In this document: piece after piece, positions 46,301 to 55,643 of the stretch
Layout of the letters: every line of letters begins with the position of its first letter
Position numbering within the stretch: the stretch's first letter is position 1
DNA from: Gemmatimonadota bacterium
GTDB taxonomy: Bacteria > Gemmatimonadota > Gemmatimonadetes > Longimicrobiales > Longimicrobiaceae
NCBI GenBank assembly: GCA_031260285.1
Contig: JAIRKD010000063.1
Span: forward strand, 1 to 64,000
DNA length: 64,000 nucleotides
Direction of reading: 5' to 3'
Notes under the pieces: model-generated
Seen by the model: only the letters and a program-made list of their open reading frames with translations
What the model was told of the DNA's origin: nothing
Database searches by the model: none
Made by a program: the position numbers and the translations under genes

Positions 46301-49300
46301 TCAATAGGGTCTAAAAAATCTGTGCGTGATCAACCCTGCTCCATCCTTGATATACTCAAACACACCTGTTTTTGCACCGTACTTCCCTGCCATCTGAAGG
46401 TGCTGGTATGCTTGCCCATCTCCACCAACTCTTGTTGAAAACCTCCCGAAGGCCGAGGCAAATCCATCAACACTTTGCGGGAACGTATGAAACATGTCAT
46501 CAACTTTTCCCAGCTGCTCAATGACCGTTTCTGAGTGGGCAGCTCCTTCAAAAAAACTGTTTGCCGCTGACAAAGATCTGGCTTCGGCCGCCACGAGACC
46601 AAGCCGGGTTATGGCCGCAGCCTCCCCCAGCATCCCCATGCCGCCGCTGAGAGGCATCGTCACGAGTGTCCCCCAGATCTCCAGAGGCCGCTGGGCTGGC
46701 ATAAGCGTCCAGCCAGTGCATTCAAACACAGAAAAATCCTTCGGACATTTATCCAACCCGAACGGATCCTTGAAGTTCACCGGATCCCCGGTGGCGTACC
46801 CGTAGACATTCAGCCCGCCCGCAATCCCGATCGGATCCGGCTGGGTGAACTGTCCCGATACCGGGCTGTAGTACCGGTTTCTCTTGTACTGGAGGCCCGT
46901 GGCATCCGTCTGATCGAAGATGAGCGAGCCGTACCAGGAGCGCACCCGGTACGGATTGGGCATCGGGATGAGATGGAATTCCTCTTGGACACTCCAGTAC
47001 GCGGCCGGCCAGATGATATCCGTATCAATGGTTCCGTTCAGAGGCGTTCCCATGAGATACTGGCCTCGCGTGTTCCGGTGCAGCACAATCCTCGTCCCGT
47101 TCCGGATCATCCCCAGAGGCGCATCAATCGCAATGCCATGGATGTATCCGATCTTCCCGGTCTGCGTACCCGCGGGCGGGTTCGCCGGACCTGCCAGATT
47201 CTGGTCACGCAGCTCCCAGAGGATCTCATCCCCATCCCAGACGACACGTTCAATTGCACTGACACACCGGCCATTGTACTGACAGACCGGTGACTCCCGA
47301 CGGGTCCGCTTCAGGATCCGTCGCCCCAGCGCGTCGTACCAGTACTCCTCGTACGCGCCCCAGTTGGAATACTCGGGGTTGTAAACGGTGTAAAAGGGAT
47401 GATTGTTGTGGTCTTTGTCAATATAATTATTCAACGTCACTTTCAGGGAGTCCCGATTGATCTGGGAGACCATCAGCTTCCCGTCTGCTCCGTAGTAGTT
47501 CCGGGAGACACTCCGGGCTGCGGGAGTCGGACCCGAGATATCCTGAACGCGCTCCAGATTCCCCCGCACATCATATTTCCAACTGGTACGGTGAAGGACA
47601 TAGCCATCCGGCATGACCATTCCTTTGACCGCCCAGACTTCCGTCCGTGAGGTAATCCGTCCGCCTTCCAGATATGTGGCAACTTGTGTGTGAGGGAGTC
47701 CCGACTGGACGTTTATATCCTCTGGTGTGTAGCTCAGGGAGGAGAGCGCATTCCCGAATGGATCCCGCGTAAAGTCCTCCGTGAGCCGCAGACGCAGAGC
47801 CCCTCTCGTATCCCACTGGGTTGCTTTGGTTACCGACCCCAACGCGTCGTAGGTTGTGCTTTTGGTGCGACGACCCATCGCGTCATAGCTTTCGATCATC
47901 CCTTTCCCGTAGATCCCCAGAACGGCCAGCTCCGTCAGCCGCCCATCGTTGTCCCAGGTCAGGTCGTCCGTCCCGGCAGGAGTCTGGATTCCCGTTGGCA
48001 GGCTGTTTACGTTCCAGTTGTAGGTATACGGGGTGCCATTGGGGTCCGTGATGGTCTGCAGTTCCCCGGTGGTTGCGTAGTACTGGTACGCTGTTGTTCC
48101 GGTACTCAGGACGGAAGGATGCTGCATCTGAATCCGGCGTCCGTCGCGATCGTAGCTGAAACTCAGACCGTAGCGATAGGTGGAGAAACCCGTACCGCTG
48201 TAGTCACGGATCGCACTGGAATCTGTCTTCAGCGCCCCACCTGGATAGTAGCTGCGGCTGACCCGTGCGTACCGGTTGTTGGCTGTGAGCAGGTTCCCGC
48301 TGGGATCAAAGGTATAGCTCTGCGTATCCGCCGGAATCGTCAGCCCGCCGGGAGAGAAAGCGGGAACCGGGAACTGCCAGCCCTGCGTTGACGCTCCCTG
48401 CAACATCCAGGGGATCGTATCCCCTGGGTAGGCGGAGATGAACTCTGTTGCGTACGATTTTGTCGGGATGACCCGGCGGCTCACCCGGTTCAGGGCGTCA
48501 TACGTCATGAATACGACGTCTCCACCCGGACTGGCCATCCGCAGGACATTCCCCGCCGCGTCGTAGGAGAGGGTATCCCCGACCGAGGCAGGAGTCCGGT
48601 TCACCAGCACCCGCCCCATCCGGTCGTACGTCCAGCTGGAGGTGCCCCCCGGAATGGAATCCGCCGTCCCCGAGCGGCCCCAGACCCGGGACTGCGTACG
48701 GTTTCCGTTTATGTCGTAGGTGTGGGTCACCGACGTCCACATCGTGATGCCGCCTCCCACCCCGATGTCCCGCGTGGACAGGACCCGGCCCATCGCGTCG
48801 TAGCGGATGCTCTGGCGAAGGGTGCTGGTCCCCACTGCAGGCTGCACCACCGAGGTATCCCGGCCCAGTGCGTCCTTCACGTAGCTCGTCTTGAAGCCCA
48901 TCGACGTTGATGAGCTCTTCAGGTTCCCGCGCTCATCGTACTCCAGCAGCTCCGCGGCAGGGGGCCCCGGCGGGTCGGCTGCAGTGAGTTGCCCGTTCCC
49001 GTTATAGCTGTAGCTCCAGCGTCGGGTTGTATCCTCCCCCGGCTGCTGCCACGCTACGTTTCCGTTGCTCAGGTATGAGTAGCGGGTGACCTCTCCTTCC
49101 GGCTCTGTGACCTTTGTCGGCAGGAAAGGGTTGCTGGCGTCCGCGTATTCGTACAGCGTGACCGCGTCACGTCCGTCTCCGTACGGGTTGACCGCTGTGA
49201 TCTGGACCGGGTTCCCCCGTGCATCAAACGCCGCTCGCGTGGTATAGCCGTTCGGTGCCTGTGCTTCCGTCACCAGCGCCGGGAAACGCGCGTCCCCCCG

Positions 49301-51760
49301 GATCAGCGTTGTCTCCGCGCCCAGTGCGTCCCGAATCACCGTGGGCGCTCCGTACCGGTCCGTCCAGATCCGCGTCACCGTCGTATCCGTACGCGGTCCG
49401 TTGATCAGCGTCATCGCTTCGGTGAGCGCCACCGCCGTCAGACCGGTCCCGTTGCCCACCCTCAGACCGCGCACCTCCGATGGCGTAAACGCGGTCCGAA
49501 TGTTCAGACGCGCAGCCCCGCTGTCCGCTACCACTGCCGCAAGACGGCTCCCCTCCACCGTGTACCCGTAGGTCGTGATCACCCCCAGCTTGTCCGTCCG
49601 CCGGGTGACCAGTCGGCTGGTCGTGGTCGCGTAGCCGAACTGGATGCTCTGGTTGTCCGGGTCCTTGATCCCTGTCACCCGCCCACTTCCCAGCGTCACC
49701 ACCGTCGCGCGACTTCCCGGCGCCGTAACCGTGTATGTTCCGGTTCCCCAGCTGATCGTATACGACTGCCGGAGAGTCTCGGTGGGCGCCGCCAGCTTGA
49801 TCGCGGTCAGCCTTCCACTGCTGTCGTACGTGAAGTCCGTCCGCTGACCCAGGCGACTGATGGTTGCGTTCTGCCGTCCGGTTGCGTCAAACAGCACCTG
49901 CGTCTTGTCCGGCAGCCTGCGGGTGTACTGGCTGGAGGCCAGGCTCAGCGTATCCGCGCTCCGGTCCGGGTTGATCGCCACCCACTTCGTGATGTTGCTG
50001 GGGGTCGTTGGCTGGTACAGCCGCGTGCTTCCGTCTCCCCCGATCCAGAGCCAGGAGCTCCCGCTCGCCACCAGCTGCTCCACTCCCGCCACCCACCAGC
50101 CCGCCCCGTACGGCGATGCGCTCCGGTTCACCACCACCAGCTTCCCGCTCTTCGTCTGCTGATAGCTGGTATTCCCCAGCTTCACTTCCAGCGTGTAGTC
50201 GTATACTCCCGTCGCCAGCGCGCTGGCATCAAACCCCAACGCAATCCGCCTTGCCTGTCCTGCGCTCCAGCCCGTCAGGCTCCAGCTGGTATTGGCCCGC
50301 TCCGTTCCCGCTACCTTCAGCACCGCTGTCAGCGACTGACCCGTCAGCGTCACTCCTGTCGGCAGCAAAACATTCGCCGCTACCACGGGCACCGGTGAAG
50401 CGTGCTGGCTATTGTAGAGAAGTGTCGGAGCCCGGGCGATATTCATGGCGGTCGTCACCGGAAGCCCGTGCGCCAGCCGAAGATCCCCGCACTCATACGC
50501 CGCTCCCGCCCCCGCGGAGATGTTCAGACAGAGCGAACGCGTCACTTCCGTCCCCGGGTTCAGCGTCTCCAGCTCCACACTCAGGACCCCTGCTGCAACG
50601 CTCAGCGTATACGCCCCCGTCGCCTCAATCCCTGCCAGGGCACCCCGGCCCTTCGCCTTCAGCTGAACGGTACCCGTACCCTCTCCCCCTGTGTACGTCA
50701 GCGTTGCCGTTGCGCTATCCCCCGGAGCCAGGGTCACGGCACCCGGCGTCACCACACACCCCTGCGCAGGCCCGCCTGCACAGACAGCTTCCAGATCAAA
50801 CACCCCGCTTGTGGTCCCGCGGTTCTTCACCTGGAACAACAGACTCCCCGCCCCCCCGGACACTCCCGTCGCCACTCCACTCCCCGGCGTCACCTCCAGC
50901 TTCTCCACCGACACCTGCAGCACCCACTTCCCCAAACGTGCCGGCTCACTTACCGGTGTCGCCGTCACCTCCACCGTCCCCATCGGGGTACCCAACCCCC
51001 CAACCGTATAACGCAACATTGCACTTCCGCTCGCTCCCGGCGCCAGCGTCAGCGATGTCGGGAGCAGCAAGCACCCCGTCACTTCCGGTGAACAGTGATG
51101 AGACAACACAAACGTCTTGCTCGATCCACCTACATTCTTTACTGTGAATCCCTGTGTACGTACCGTATCCGGGGCGGACACAATACGCGACGTGCCCGCA
51201 TCCACCACCGCCAGAGGAATCGGGAGAGGATTCTCAACCGTTGCATACACCGTGGCCCTTGCTGCCTCCTTCCCGTCCTCGTTGATCAGCAGAATCGGAA
51301 CGACCTCCGAATCAATCACGCCCACAGCTACAAACACCTCTGCCTCTGCCCCCGGGGTTCCGGCCGGTGACAGAAATACAAATGTGCTGTAGACGAGCCC
51401 CGTGCTTTCCGTCGAAACGCCCAACACCCCGCTCCAGGAAGAATAGTTGTACACCTGGAACGACACCCATCCGATCTTCCCGGGGCGCAGCGTGATATGA
51501 AACTCCGTCTGCGACAACCCGATGTCAGGCACCTGACCCACCTGTCCTTCCACCCGCCCCGCGAACCCCGACAGAGCCACAGATACGACCAGCAACATCC
51601 GGCTCACTTTCAGGAACGGCCGGAAACGGGAAACAGCGTACAAAAGCTCCTCCGAACGGCTGCCACGGCAGAGGCTCGATATGGATAGAGCCGAACGGGT
51701 CAGGCAGAGAACAAGGCCCATCAGGATAGCGGTCATCACAGAATGTGTCAGGCTTCGCAA
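46301..51760 (-). CDS. RHS-repeat polymorphic toxin, full length
   Basis: 1819 residues. A hydrophobic export signal is present; starts at 51760, 51736 or 51598 (MLLVVSVALSGFAG) are all possible. Residues about 75-400 form Ig-like/CARDB-type domains (FTVKNVGG, FQVKNRGTTSG). RHS/YD repeats run from about 640 to 1560 (YDSSGRL, YDAAGNVL, YDAMGR) and build the toxin-enclosing shell. The core ends with D1642-PIG and D1665-PFG, the DPxG autoprocessing motif. The tip (about 1734-1819: NSFFEG, FHTFPQSV, GGDG, GVFEYI, HRFF) matches a widespread RHS/CDI toxin tip of unproven, perhaps RNase, activity. No VgrG, PAAR or Tc partner is nearby. Confidence 0.9.
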   Translation of the reverse strand: MRSLTHSVMTAILMGLVLCLTRSALSISSLCRGSRSEELLYAVSRFRPFLKVSRMLLVVSVALSGFAGRVEGQVGQVPDIGLSQTEFHITLRPGKIGWVSFQVYNYSSWSGVLGVSTESTGLVYSTFVFLSPAGTPGAEAEVFVAVGVIDSEVVPILLINEDGKEAARATVYATVENPLPIPLAVVDAGTSRIVSAPDTVRTQGFTVKNVGGSSKTFVLSHHCSPEVTGCLLLPTSLTLAPGASGSAMLRYTVGGLGTPMGTVEVTATPVSEPARLGKWVLQVSVEKLEVTPGSGVATGVSGGAGSLLFQVKNRGTTSGVFDLEAVCAGGPAQGCVVTPGAVTLAPGDSATATLTYTGGEGTGTVQLKAKGRGALAGIEATGAYTLSVAAGVLSVELETLNPGTEVTRSLCLNISAGAGAAYECGDLRLAHGLPVTTAMNIARAPTLLYNSQHASPVPVVAANVLLPTGVTLTGQSLTAVLKVAGTERANTSWSLTGWSAGQARRIALGFDASALATGVYDYTLEVKLGNTSYQQTKSGKLVVVNRSASPYGAGWWVAGVEQLVASGSSWLWIGGDGSTRLYQPTTPSNITKWVAINPDRSADTLSLASSQYTRRLPDKTQVLFDATGRQNATISRLGQRTDFTYDSSGRLTAIKLAAPTETLRQSYTISWGTGTYTVTAPGSRATVVTLGSGRVTGIKDPDNQSIQFGYATTTSRLVTRRTDKLGVITTYGYTVEGSRLAAVVADSGAARLNIRTAFTPSEVRGLRVGNGTGLTAVALTEAMTLINGPRTDTTVTRIWTDRYGAPTVIRDALGAETTLIRGDARFPALVTEAQAPNGYTTRAAFDARGNPVQITAVNPYGDGRDAVTLYEYADASNPFLPTKVTEPEGEVTRYSYLSNGNVAWQQPGEDTTRRWSYSYNGNGQLTAADPPGPPAAELLEYDERGNLKSSSTSMGFKTSYVKDALGRDTSVVQPAVGTSTLRQSIRYDAMGRVLSTRDIGVGGGITMWTSVTHTYDINGNRTQSRVWGRSGTADSIPGGTSSWTYDRMGRVLVNRTPASVGDTLSYDAAGNVLRMASPGGDVVFMTYDALNRVSRRVIPTKSYATEFISAYPGDTIPWMLQGASTQGWQFPVPAFSPGGLTIPADTQSYTFDPSGNLLTANNRYARVSRSYYPGGALKTDSSAIRDYSGTGFSTYRYGLSFSYDRDGRRIQMQHPSVLSTGTTAYQYYATTGELQTITDPNGTPYTYNWNVNSLPTGIQTPAGTDDLTWDNDGRLTELAVLGIYGKGMIESYDAMGRRTKSTTYDALGSVTKATQWDTRGALRLRLTEDFTRDPFGNALSSLSYTPEDINVQSGLPHTQVATYLEGGRITSRTEVWAVKGMVMPDGYVLHRTSWKYDVRGNLERVQDISGPTPAARSVSRNYYGADGKLMVSQINRDSLKVTLNNYIDKDHNNHPFYTVYNPEYSNWGAYEEYWYDALGRRILKRTRRESPVCQYNGRCVSAIERVVWDGDEILWELRDQNLAGPANPPAGTQTGKIGYIHGIAIDAPLGMIRNGTRIVLHRNTRGQYLMGTPLNGTIDTDIIWPAAYWSVQEEFHLIPMPNPYRVRSWYGSLIFDQTDATGLQYKRNRYYSPVSGQFTQPDPIGIAGGLNVYGYATGDPVNFKDPFGLDKCPKDFSVFECTGWTLMPAQRPLEIWGTLVTMPLSGGMGMLGEAAAITRLGLVAAEARSLSAANSFFEGAAHSETVIEQLGKVDDMFHTFPQSVDGFASAFGRFSTRVGGDGQAYQHLQMAGKYGAKTGVFEYIKDGAGLITHRFFRPY
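46735..47240. repeat. RHS core DNA, direct repeat copy 1
   Basis: This part of the complete RHS gene is repeated at 43590-44090 in the same orientation with only scattered differences, including long exact stretches around the GTIDTDIIWP-coding segment. A shorter, more diverged match lies at 45600-45893 and a short one near 42267-42362. Such core repeats are substrates for replacing the tip by homologous recombination. Confidence 0.85.
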
Positions 51761-51970
51761 TTACAGCCGTGAAAAATAGAAACAAATCACAGACAACTTC
51801 GGCGGTCTGTAATTTACGAAACCCGTCCATACAGCGAGCAATGCTGCAATGCAATCATTAGTCAGTTGCGGTTATACTTCATAAGAACAAGCGCCAAGGC
51901 GTTATCGACGCGTAGTTCTCGAGTCCATCAGGAGGGATGAGGAGCGCTTGTGAAGGGGGAAAAGCGGAGG

Positions 51971-52010
51971 AAAAAGAAGAGAGCACGATGCCTGGCGGCC
52001 TCGTGCTCTC
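51971..52010 (-). terminator. Intrinsic terminator of the metalloprotease unit
   Basis: GAGAGCACGA (51979-51988) pairs with TCGTGCTCTC (52001-52010). On the minus strand the stem is followed by TTCTTTTTCC. It lies 40 bases beyond the stop of the 161-residue gene and separates that unit from the RHS gene. Confidence 0.75.
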
Positions 52011-52049
52011 ATATCAGTCAACCGGATACCTGATCAGGTCCCGTTGTCT

Positions 52050-52535
52050 TCAACCAAACGCCTCATCAATAATCATCTCATCCTCCCCCGGATCACGCCA
52101 ACCACCATCCAGCGGATCCCCCCAGACCACCCGACGATCCTTCACACTGAACGGCTGCACAATAAACAGCCGCGTCCCCGCCCGATCCCTTGCTTCCCCC
52201 ACCAGCAACGCCCGGGGCTCACTATTCTCTGTCGCAACAATATCAAGAACAAGCATCAGACACGACGGAGGGTTCCTTCGTGCATAACTGGCAATCGCCC
52301 CGGAAAGAACCGTAGGTGAAGCACCCCCCTCTGTCGCCGCGGCAGGAATGGCGAGCGTCCGGAACTCGGGGCTCATGTGGCCGGGCCGGTCATGGACAAC
52401 ACGAACCCGGGGCGGCAGATCCGAACCAGCGGCAACCGCCCGTCCCAGCTCCAGCCGGAACTCCTGAAAGAGCTCATCCGCAAAACGGAGGGTGCGCTCA
52501 TAGGTTGAAACCGGAGAATTCCTCACCGCATCCAC
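52050..52535 (-). CDS. Hypothetical protein next to the metalloprotease
   Basis: 161 residues. No signal or membrane segment. The helical N-terminus (about 10-40) is followed by an alpha/beta part and an acidic C-terminus (DPGEDEMIIDEAFG). No family recognised. It starts 11 bases after the stop of the 803-residue lipoprotein gene and ends before a terminator, so the two form an operon. Confidence 0.65.
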   Translation of the reverse strand: MDAVRNSPVSTYERTLRFADELFQEFRLELGRAVAAGSDLPPRVRVVHDRPGHMSPEFRTLAIPAAATEGGASPTVLSGAIASYARRNPPSCLMLVLDIVATENSEPRALLVGEARDRAGTRLFIVQPFSVKDRRVVWGDPLDGGWRDPGEDEMIIDEAFG

Positions 52536-52546
52536 CCTTCCGGCCC

Positions 52547-54958
52547 TCAGAGGCCCGCACGTCCCGCGGAATTCCGGAAGCGGTCGACGGGAGTGTCGGC
52601 CGCAAAGGGGTTCCCTCCACAGAGTGACGGCGTGTTTCGCGGGCGGAAAGCGGTCTGTCCCGCCGGGCCACCACCTTTCCCCGCCGTCTCAGCCCGGGTC
52701 AGATACTCCTCAAACGCCGGCACAAGCTCCACAATCGCAGGGTCGGGAAGACCACCCGGAGCGCCTCCCAGCCTCCTCGTGATCCAGGCATCCGCGGCAC
52801 GGCGGGTATACACTCCCCCGAACTCGGTGGCCAGTGACCGGATCGCATCCACCGCAGCACCCCGGGTGGCGGCGCCCAGGCTCACATCCGCAAGTGTATG
52901 CTGGGCCGCGGTAAGCCGACGGATCCCCGCCGCCGAACTGAACCCGCAGTCACCCACCGCCTGGTACAGCCGCAGACCCGCATCATGAATTTTCTGCAGG
53001 CGGGCCTCCAGAGGAAGATCACGTCCGGCATCAATCACCGCCCCCGCGAGTTCACTCCCCATCAGCGTCCGGGATGGGCCGTAGCGGTTGAGCACCCACT
53101 CCCTCGCAGGCTCGGGAACGGGGGAAACCTCGTCCAGAATCGCCAGCAGCGCGGGAACAGCGGCCCCCGAGATATCCGGCCCCCGGGTTGTCCCGTAACC
53201 GGTGAGAACCGGATCCTGGAAGGAGGTCAGATACCCCCCAAGCCGTCCATCCCGGGCAAGAACCGCGGCTACCAGCCAGTCTGTTCCCCGCGCAAACACC
53301 TCTGCGGGCCGGCCCAGCCGCGGCATCGATTCATCATCCAGATCCGGCTGAACCAGGGATGCGGAAAGCTCCATCATGGCTGCAGCGATCCGGTCGCCAC
53401 GGTTGTCACGGACAGCCATATCCGTAGCGTATCCACCCCGCACCACATACCGGCGACGCGCCAGCTGCCAGTCGAGATCGTGAGCCAGCTCATGCGCGAT
53501 AGTCCCTGCCCCGCTCCGGGGAGGCAGGTACAGCGTCCGCGACCCCGGCTCGTGCAGGGCCAGCGCCTGGGCGTCACCCGGCAGCTTCCCGATCACAATC
53601 TCCACACCCCGCACAGAGGTCCTCGGCAGAACCCGCTGCAGTTCGGTGAGGCTGCGCGCCAGCATGCGAAGGTAATAGGAGCGCCAGGAGTCCGGCAGCC
53701 CGTCATCAAAGCTGATGCTGGAGATACCAAAACGCGCTTCCATCTCCCGGACCGCCGGCGCGGGATCTCCCGGGAACCAGGGCTCCTCCTGGTTCCAGAC
53801 CCGGAGAAAGGTGGCCGCCTGCAGGAGCACGAGAGAAAGCCGATCGCCGACATCCGCGCCCATGCCCGTCAGAACCCCGGCCCCCGCGGCAAGCTTCTCC
53901 TCGTTCCACGCCTCACCGACAAACTCCTCACGCGCCAGACGCTGGACACGCGTCAGCCCCATCCCCCCGGAGAGACCATCCCGGTTGATCTCAACAGCAA
54001 CGGCAACCGGAGCCTGGGCGGGGTAGTCGCGAAGCGAGGAGAGCGCACGGAGCCGCTCGGCCACATGGCCTTCAAGAAACGGGCGCGAGTTCAGATCTTC
54101 CCCGTCAGCGCTCTCGTCCACCAGTGTTGTGGGAGAACCCAGTCGCTGGGCAAGGCTGCGCAGTGCCATCGCAAAGATCGGCCCGTTCCGCGCCTCCGCC
54201 TCCTCCTCACGCATGGTCACCGGAACCATCCGGGGCTGCTCGACGGAAAACCGCAGCTCCCGGCGCCAGGCTTCCAGAAGCGTCAGAGGATCCTCATGAG
54301 TGTTCCGGGCGGTCCGAAGCAGCCGAGAAGCATCTTCTCTCGCCCGTCTCCGGTCGCCGATCATTGCCGCGACATGCGCAACAATGGTATTCGCGACAGG
54401 GTCCGCGGTACCATCCGAGGCCGTCAGCAGATAACCGAGCCGCACAGTCCGCTCTCCCGCCATGACGGTTGGCGCACCGGAGACCGCTTCCTCGATCAGC
54501 TCCAGCTGACGCGTACCCGCGTTCAGCGCGGAGGTGATGCCACCAAGACGGGCACGCTCCAGCACCCGGGGATCCACAAAGTAGGTAGCCCCATCCAGGG
54601 CACGCGACAGAATCCCGTAAGCAACAAGCGTCCTTGTTTCATCCGGCAGATCCGGATCGCGGAGGGCGTATTCAATGAGCCGGAAAGGACTTCCCAGCCC
54701 GAGACGGGCACGCTCGGCGTAGCCGAGCGCAATGACTTCATGGTCAGCAAGATGATCCGCAGGGCGGGAAGAGAGCTCCGCCAGGTAGGCGCGCCCCTCG
54801 GTAACCAGCCCGTTTACATCTCCGTTGAAAGCCCCTGAAGATATCCGGGAACATGCTCCGAGTGAAAGGATCACAAGGAACAGAAACGCCAGCAGAACCC
54901 GACCCGGAAGCAGGCGGATCCGCCGGAGATTTCGGCCGGAATGAATCAACAGAGACAT
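52547..54958 (-). CDS. Lipoprotein with HExxH zinc metalloprotease motif
   Basis: 803 residues. A long signal with lipobox SLGAC (Cys36) indicates a lipid-anchored, exported protein. The zinc motif H489-E-L-A-H493 followed by Asp (GTIAHELAHDLDW) sits about 60% along the chain; a Glu/Asp-rich helix after it may give the third ligand. The first 450 residues are helical and show no known domain. It is a putative metallopeptidase of unplaced family. The C-terminal about 60 residues are Gly/Pro-rich. Confidence 0.75.
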   Translation of the reverse strand: MSLLIHSGRNLRRIRLLPGRVLLAFLFLVILSLGACSRISSGAFNGDVNGLVTEGRAYLAELSSRPADHLADHEVIALGYAERARLGLGSPFRLIEYALRDPDLPDETRTLVAYGILSRALDGATYFVDPRVLERARLGGITSALNAGTRQLELIEEAVSGAPTVMAGERTVRLGYLLTASDGTADPVANTIVAHVAAMIGDRRRAREDASRLLRTARNTHEDPLTLLEAWRRELRFSVEQPRMVPVTMREEEAEARNGPIFAMALRSLAQRLGSPTTLVDESADGEDLNSRPFLEGHVAERLRALSSLRDYPAQAPVAVAVEINRDGLSGGMGLTRVQRLAREEFVGEAWNEEKLAAGAGVLTGMGADVGDRLSLVLLQAATFLRVWNQEEPWFPGDPAPAVREMEARFGISSISFDDGLPDSWRSYYLRMLARSLTELQRVLPRTSVRGVEIVIGKLPGDAQALALHEPGSRTLYLPPRSGAGTIAHELAHDLDWQLARRRYVVRGGYATDMAVRDNRGDRIAAAMMELSASLVQPDLDDESMPRLGRPAEVFARGTDWLVAAVLARDGRLGGYLTSFQDPVLTGYGTTRGPDISGAAVPALLAILDEVSPVPEPAREWVLNRYGPSRTLMGSELAGAVIDAGRDLPLEARLQKIHDAGLRLYQAVGDCGFSSAAGIRRLTAAQHTLADVSLGAATRGAAVDAIRSLATEFGGVYTRRAADAWITRRLGGAPGGLPDPAIVELVPAFEEYLTRAETAGKGGGPAGQTAFRPRNTPSLCGGNPFAADTPVDRFRNSAGRAGL

Positions 54959-55197
54959 GCACAGCGATCCTGCCGGGGGAGAACAAGCGGGTACGGCTCT
55001 TTACACGGTGGCACGCCGGAAGGATCCTCCGACACTGGTCAGGTTATCGCTCCGGGACTCCCGGCGCCAGTGGCAGCACCACGGATCTGCATTAATTAGG
55101 GATCTGCATTAATAGGGAGGAGATGACGGATATCGATCCCCGGAATTGATACCGGGAATGGATGCGGATCAGCGTCGGGAATACCGCGGGTCCCGGC

Positions 55198-55545
55198 TCA
55201 GCGGGTAGAGCCATCCCGGCGTGAGGCAGCCTCCACCACCGCCCGACGGTGCCGCTCCCACACTGCTGTCCCATAGCGAAGGAAGTTCTCCCGCTGCTCC
55301 GGCCGGTCGGCAAGGAACGCCCAGGCCGGGTGTGACGCCTTCAGGGTATTACACGCCTGGCAGGCGGTAACCAGGTTCCCGTCAGAACCATCCCCGCCAC
55401 GCGCCCGGGGCTGAACATGATCAAGGGTAAGCTCTTCATCGGGATGGATGCTGCCGCAGTAGACGCAGCGGAAACCGTCCCGACGGAGAATCCGGGCACG
55501 CAGGCTCTCCTCTGGCTGGTTCCTTCCCCGGAACGGCGTCATCAT
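55198..55545 (-). CDS. HNH endonuclease
   Basis: 115 residues. ILRRDGFRCVYCG supplies the first CxxC, LTLDHVQPRARGG the HNH His, and NLVTACQACNTLKA the second CxxC and Asn. It is a free-standing McrA/HNH_5-like nuclease, common as a housekeeping protein of uncertain role as well as in mobile elements. There are no phage or restriction genes beside it. Confidence 0.9.
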   Translation of the reverse strand: MMTPFRGRNQPEESLRARILRRDGFRCVYCGSIHPDEELTLDHVQPRARGGDGSDGNLVTACQACNTLKASHPAWAFLADRPEQRENFLRYGTAVWERHRRAVVEAASRRDGSTR

Positions 55546-55643
55546 CTCCCCGTTTCTCCCCGTTCTTCCTGATTTCTCTCAGGAGTTCTTCCCGGTTCTC
55601 TCCCCGTACTTTTTTCTGAGCCCCCTTCTGAGCCCCCTTCGCC

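Noticed and set aside
47300-49850. Repeated YD-coding DNA as a CRISPR or satellite array
   Set aside because: Repeats are degenerate at DNA level and fit protein YD repeats of the RHS shell; no constant repeat-spacer spacing.
50008-51147. 379-residue Pro/Ser-rich open frame on the plus strand
   Set aside because: Antisense of the RHS N-terminal domains; low-complexity shadow.
52898-54838. 646-residue open frame on the plus strand
   Set aside because: Antisense of the 803-residue lipoprotein; composition is Arg/Pro/His-rich with no domain, typical of a GC shadow.
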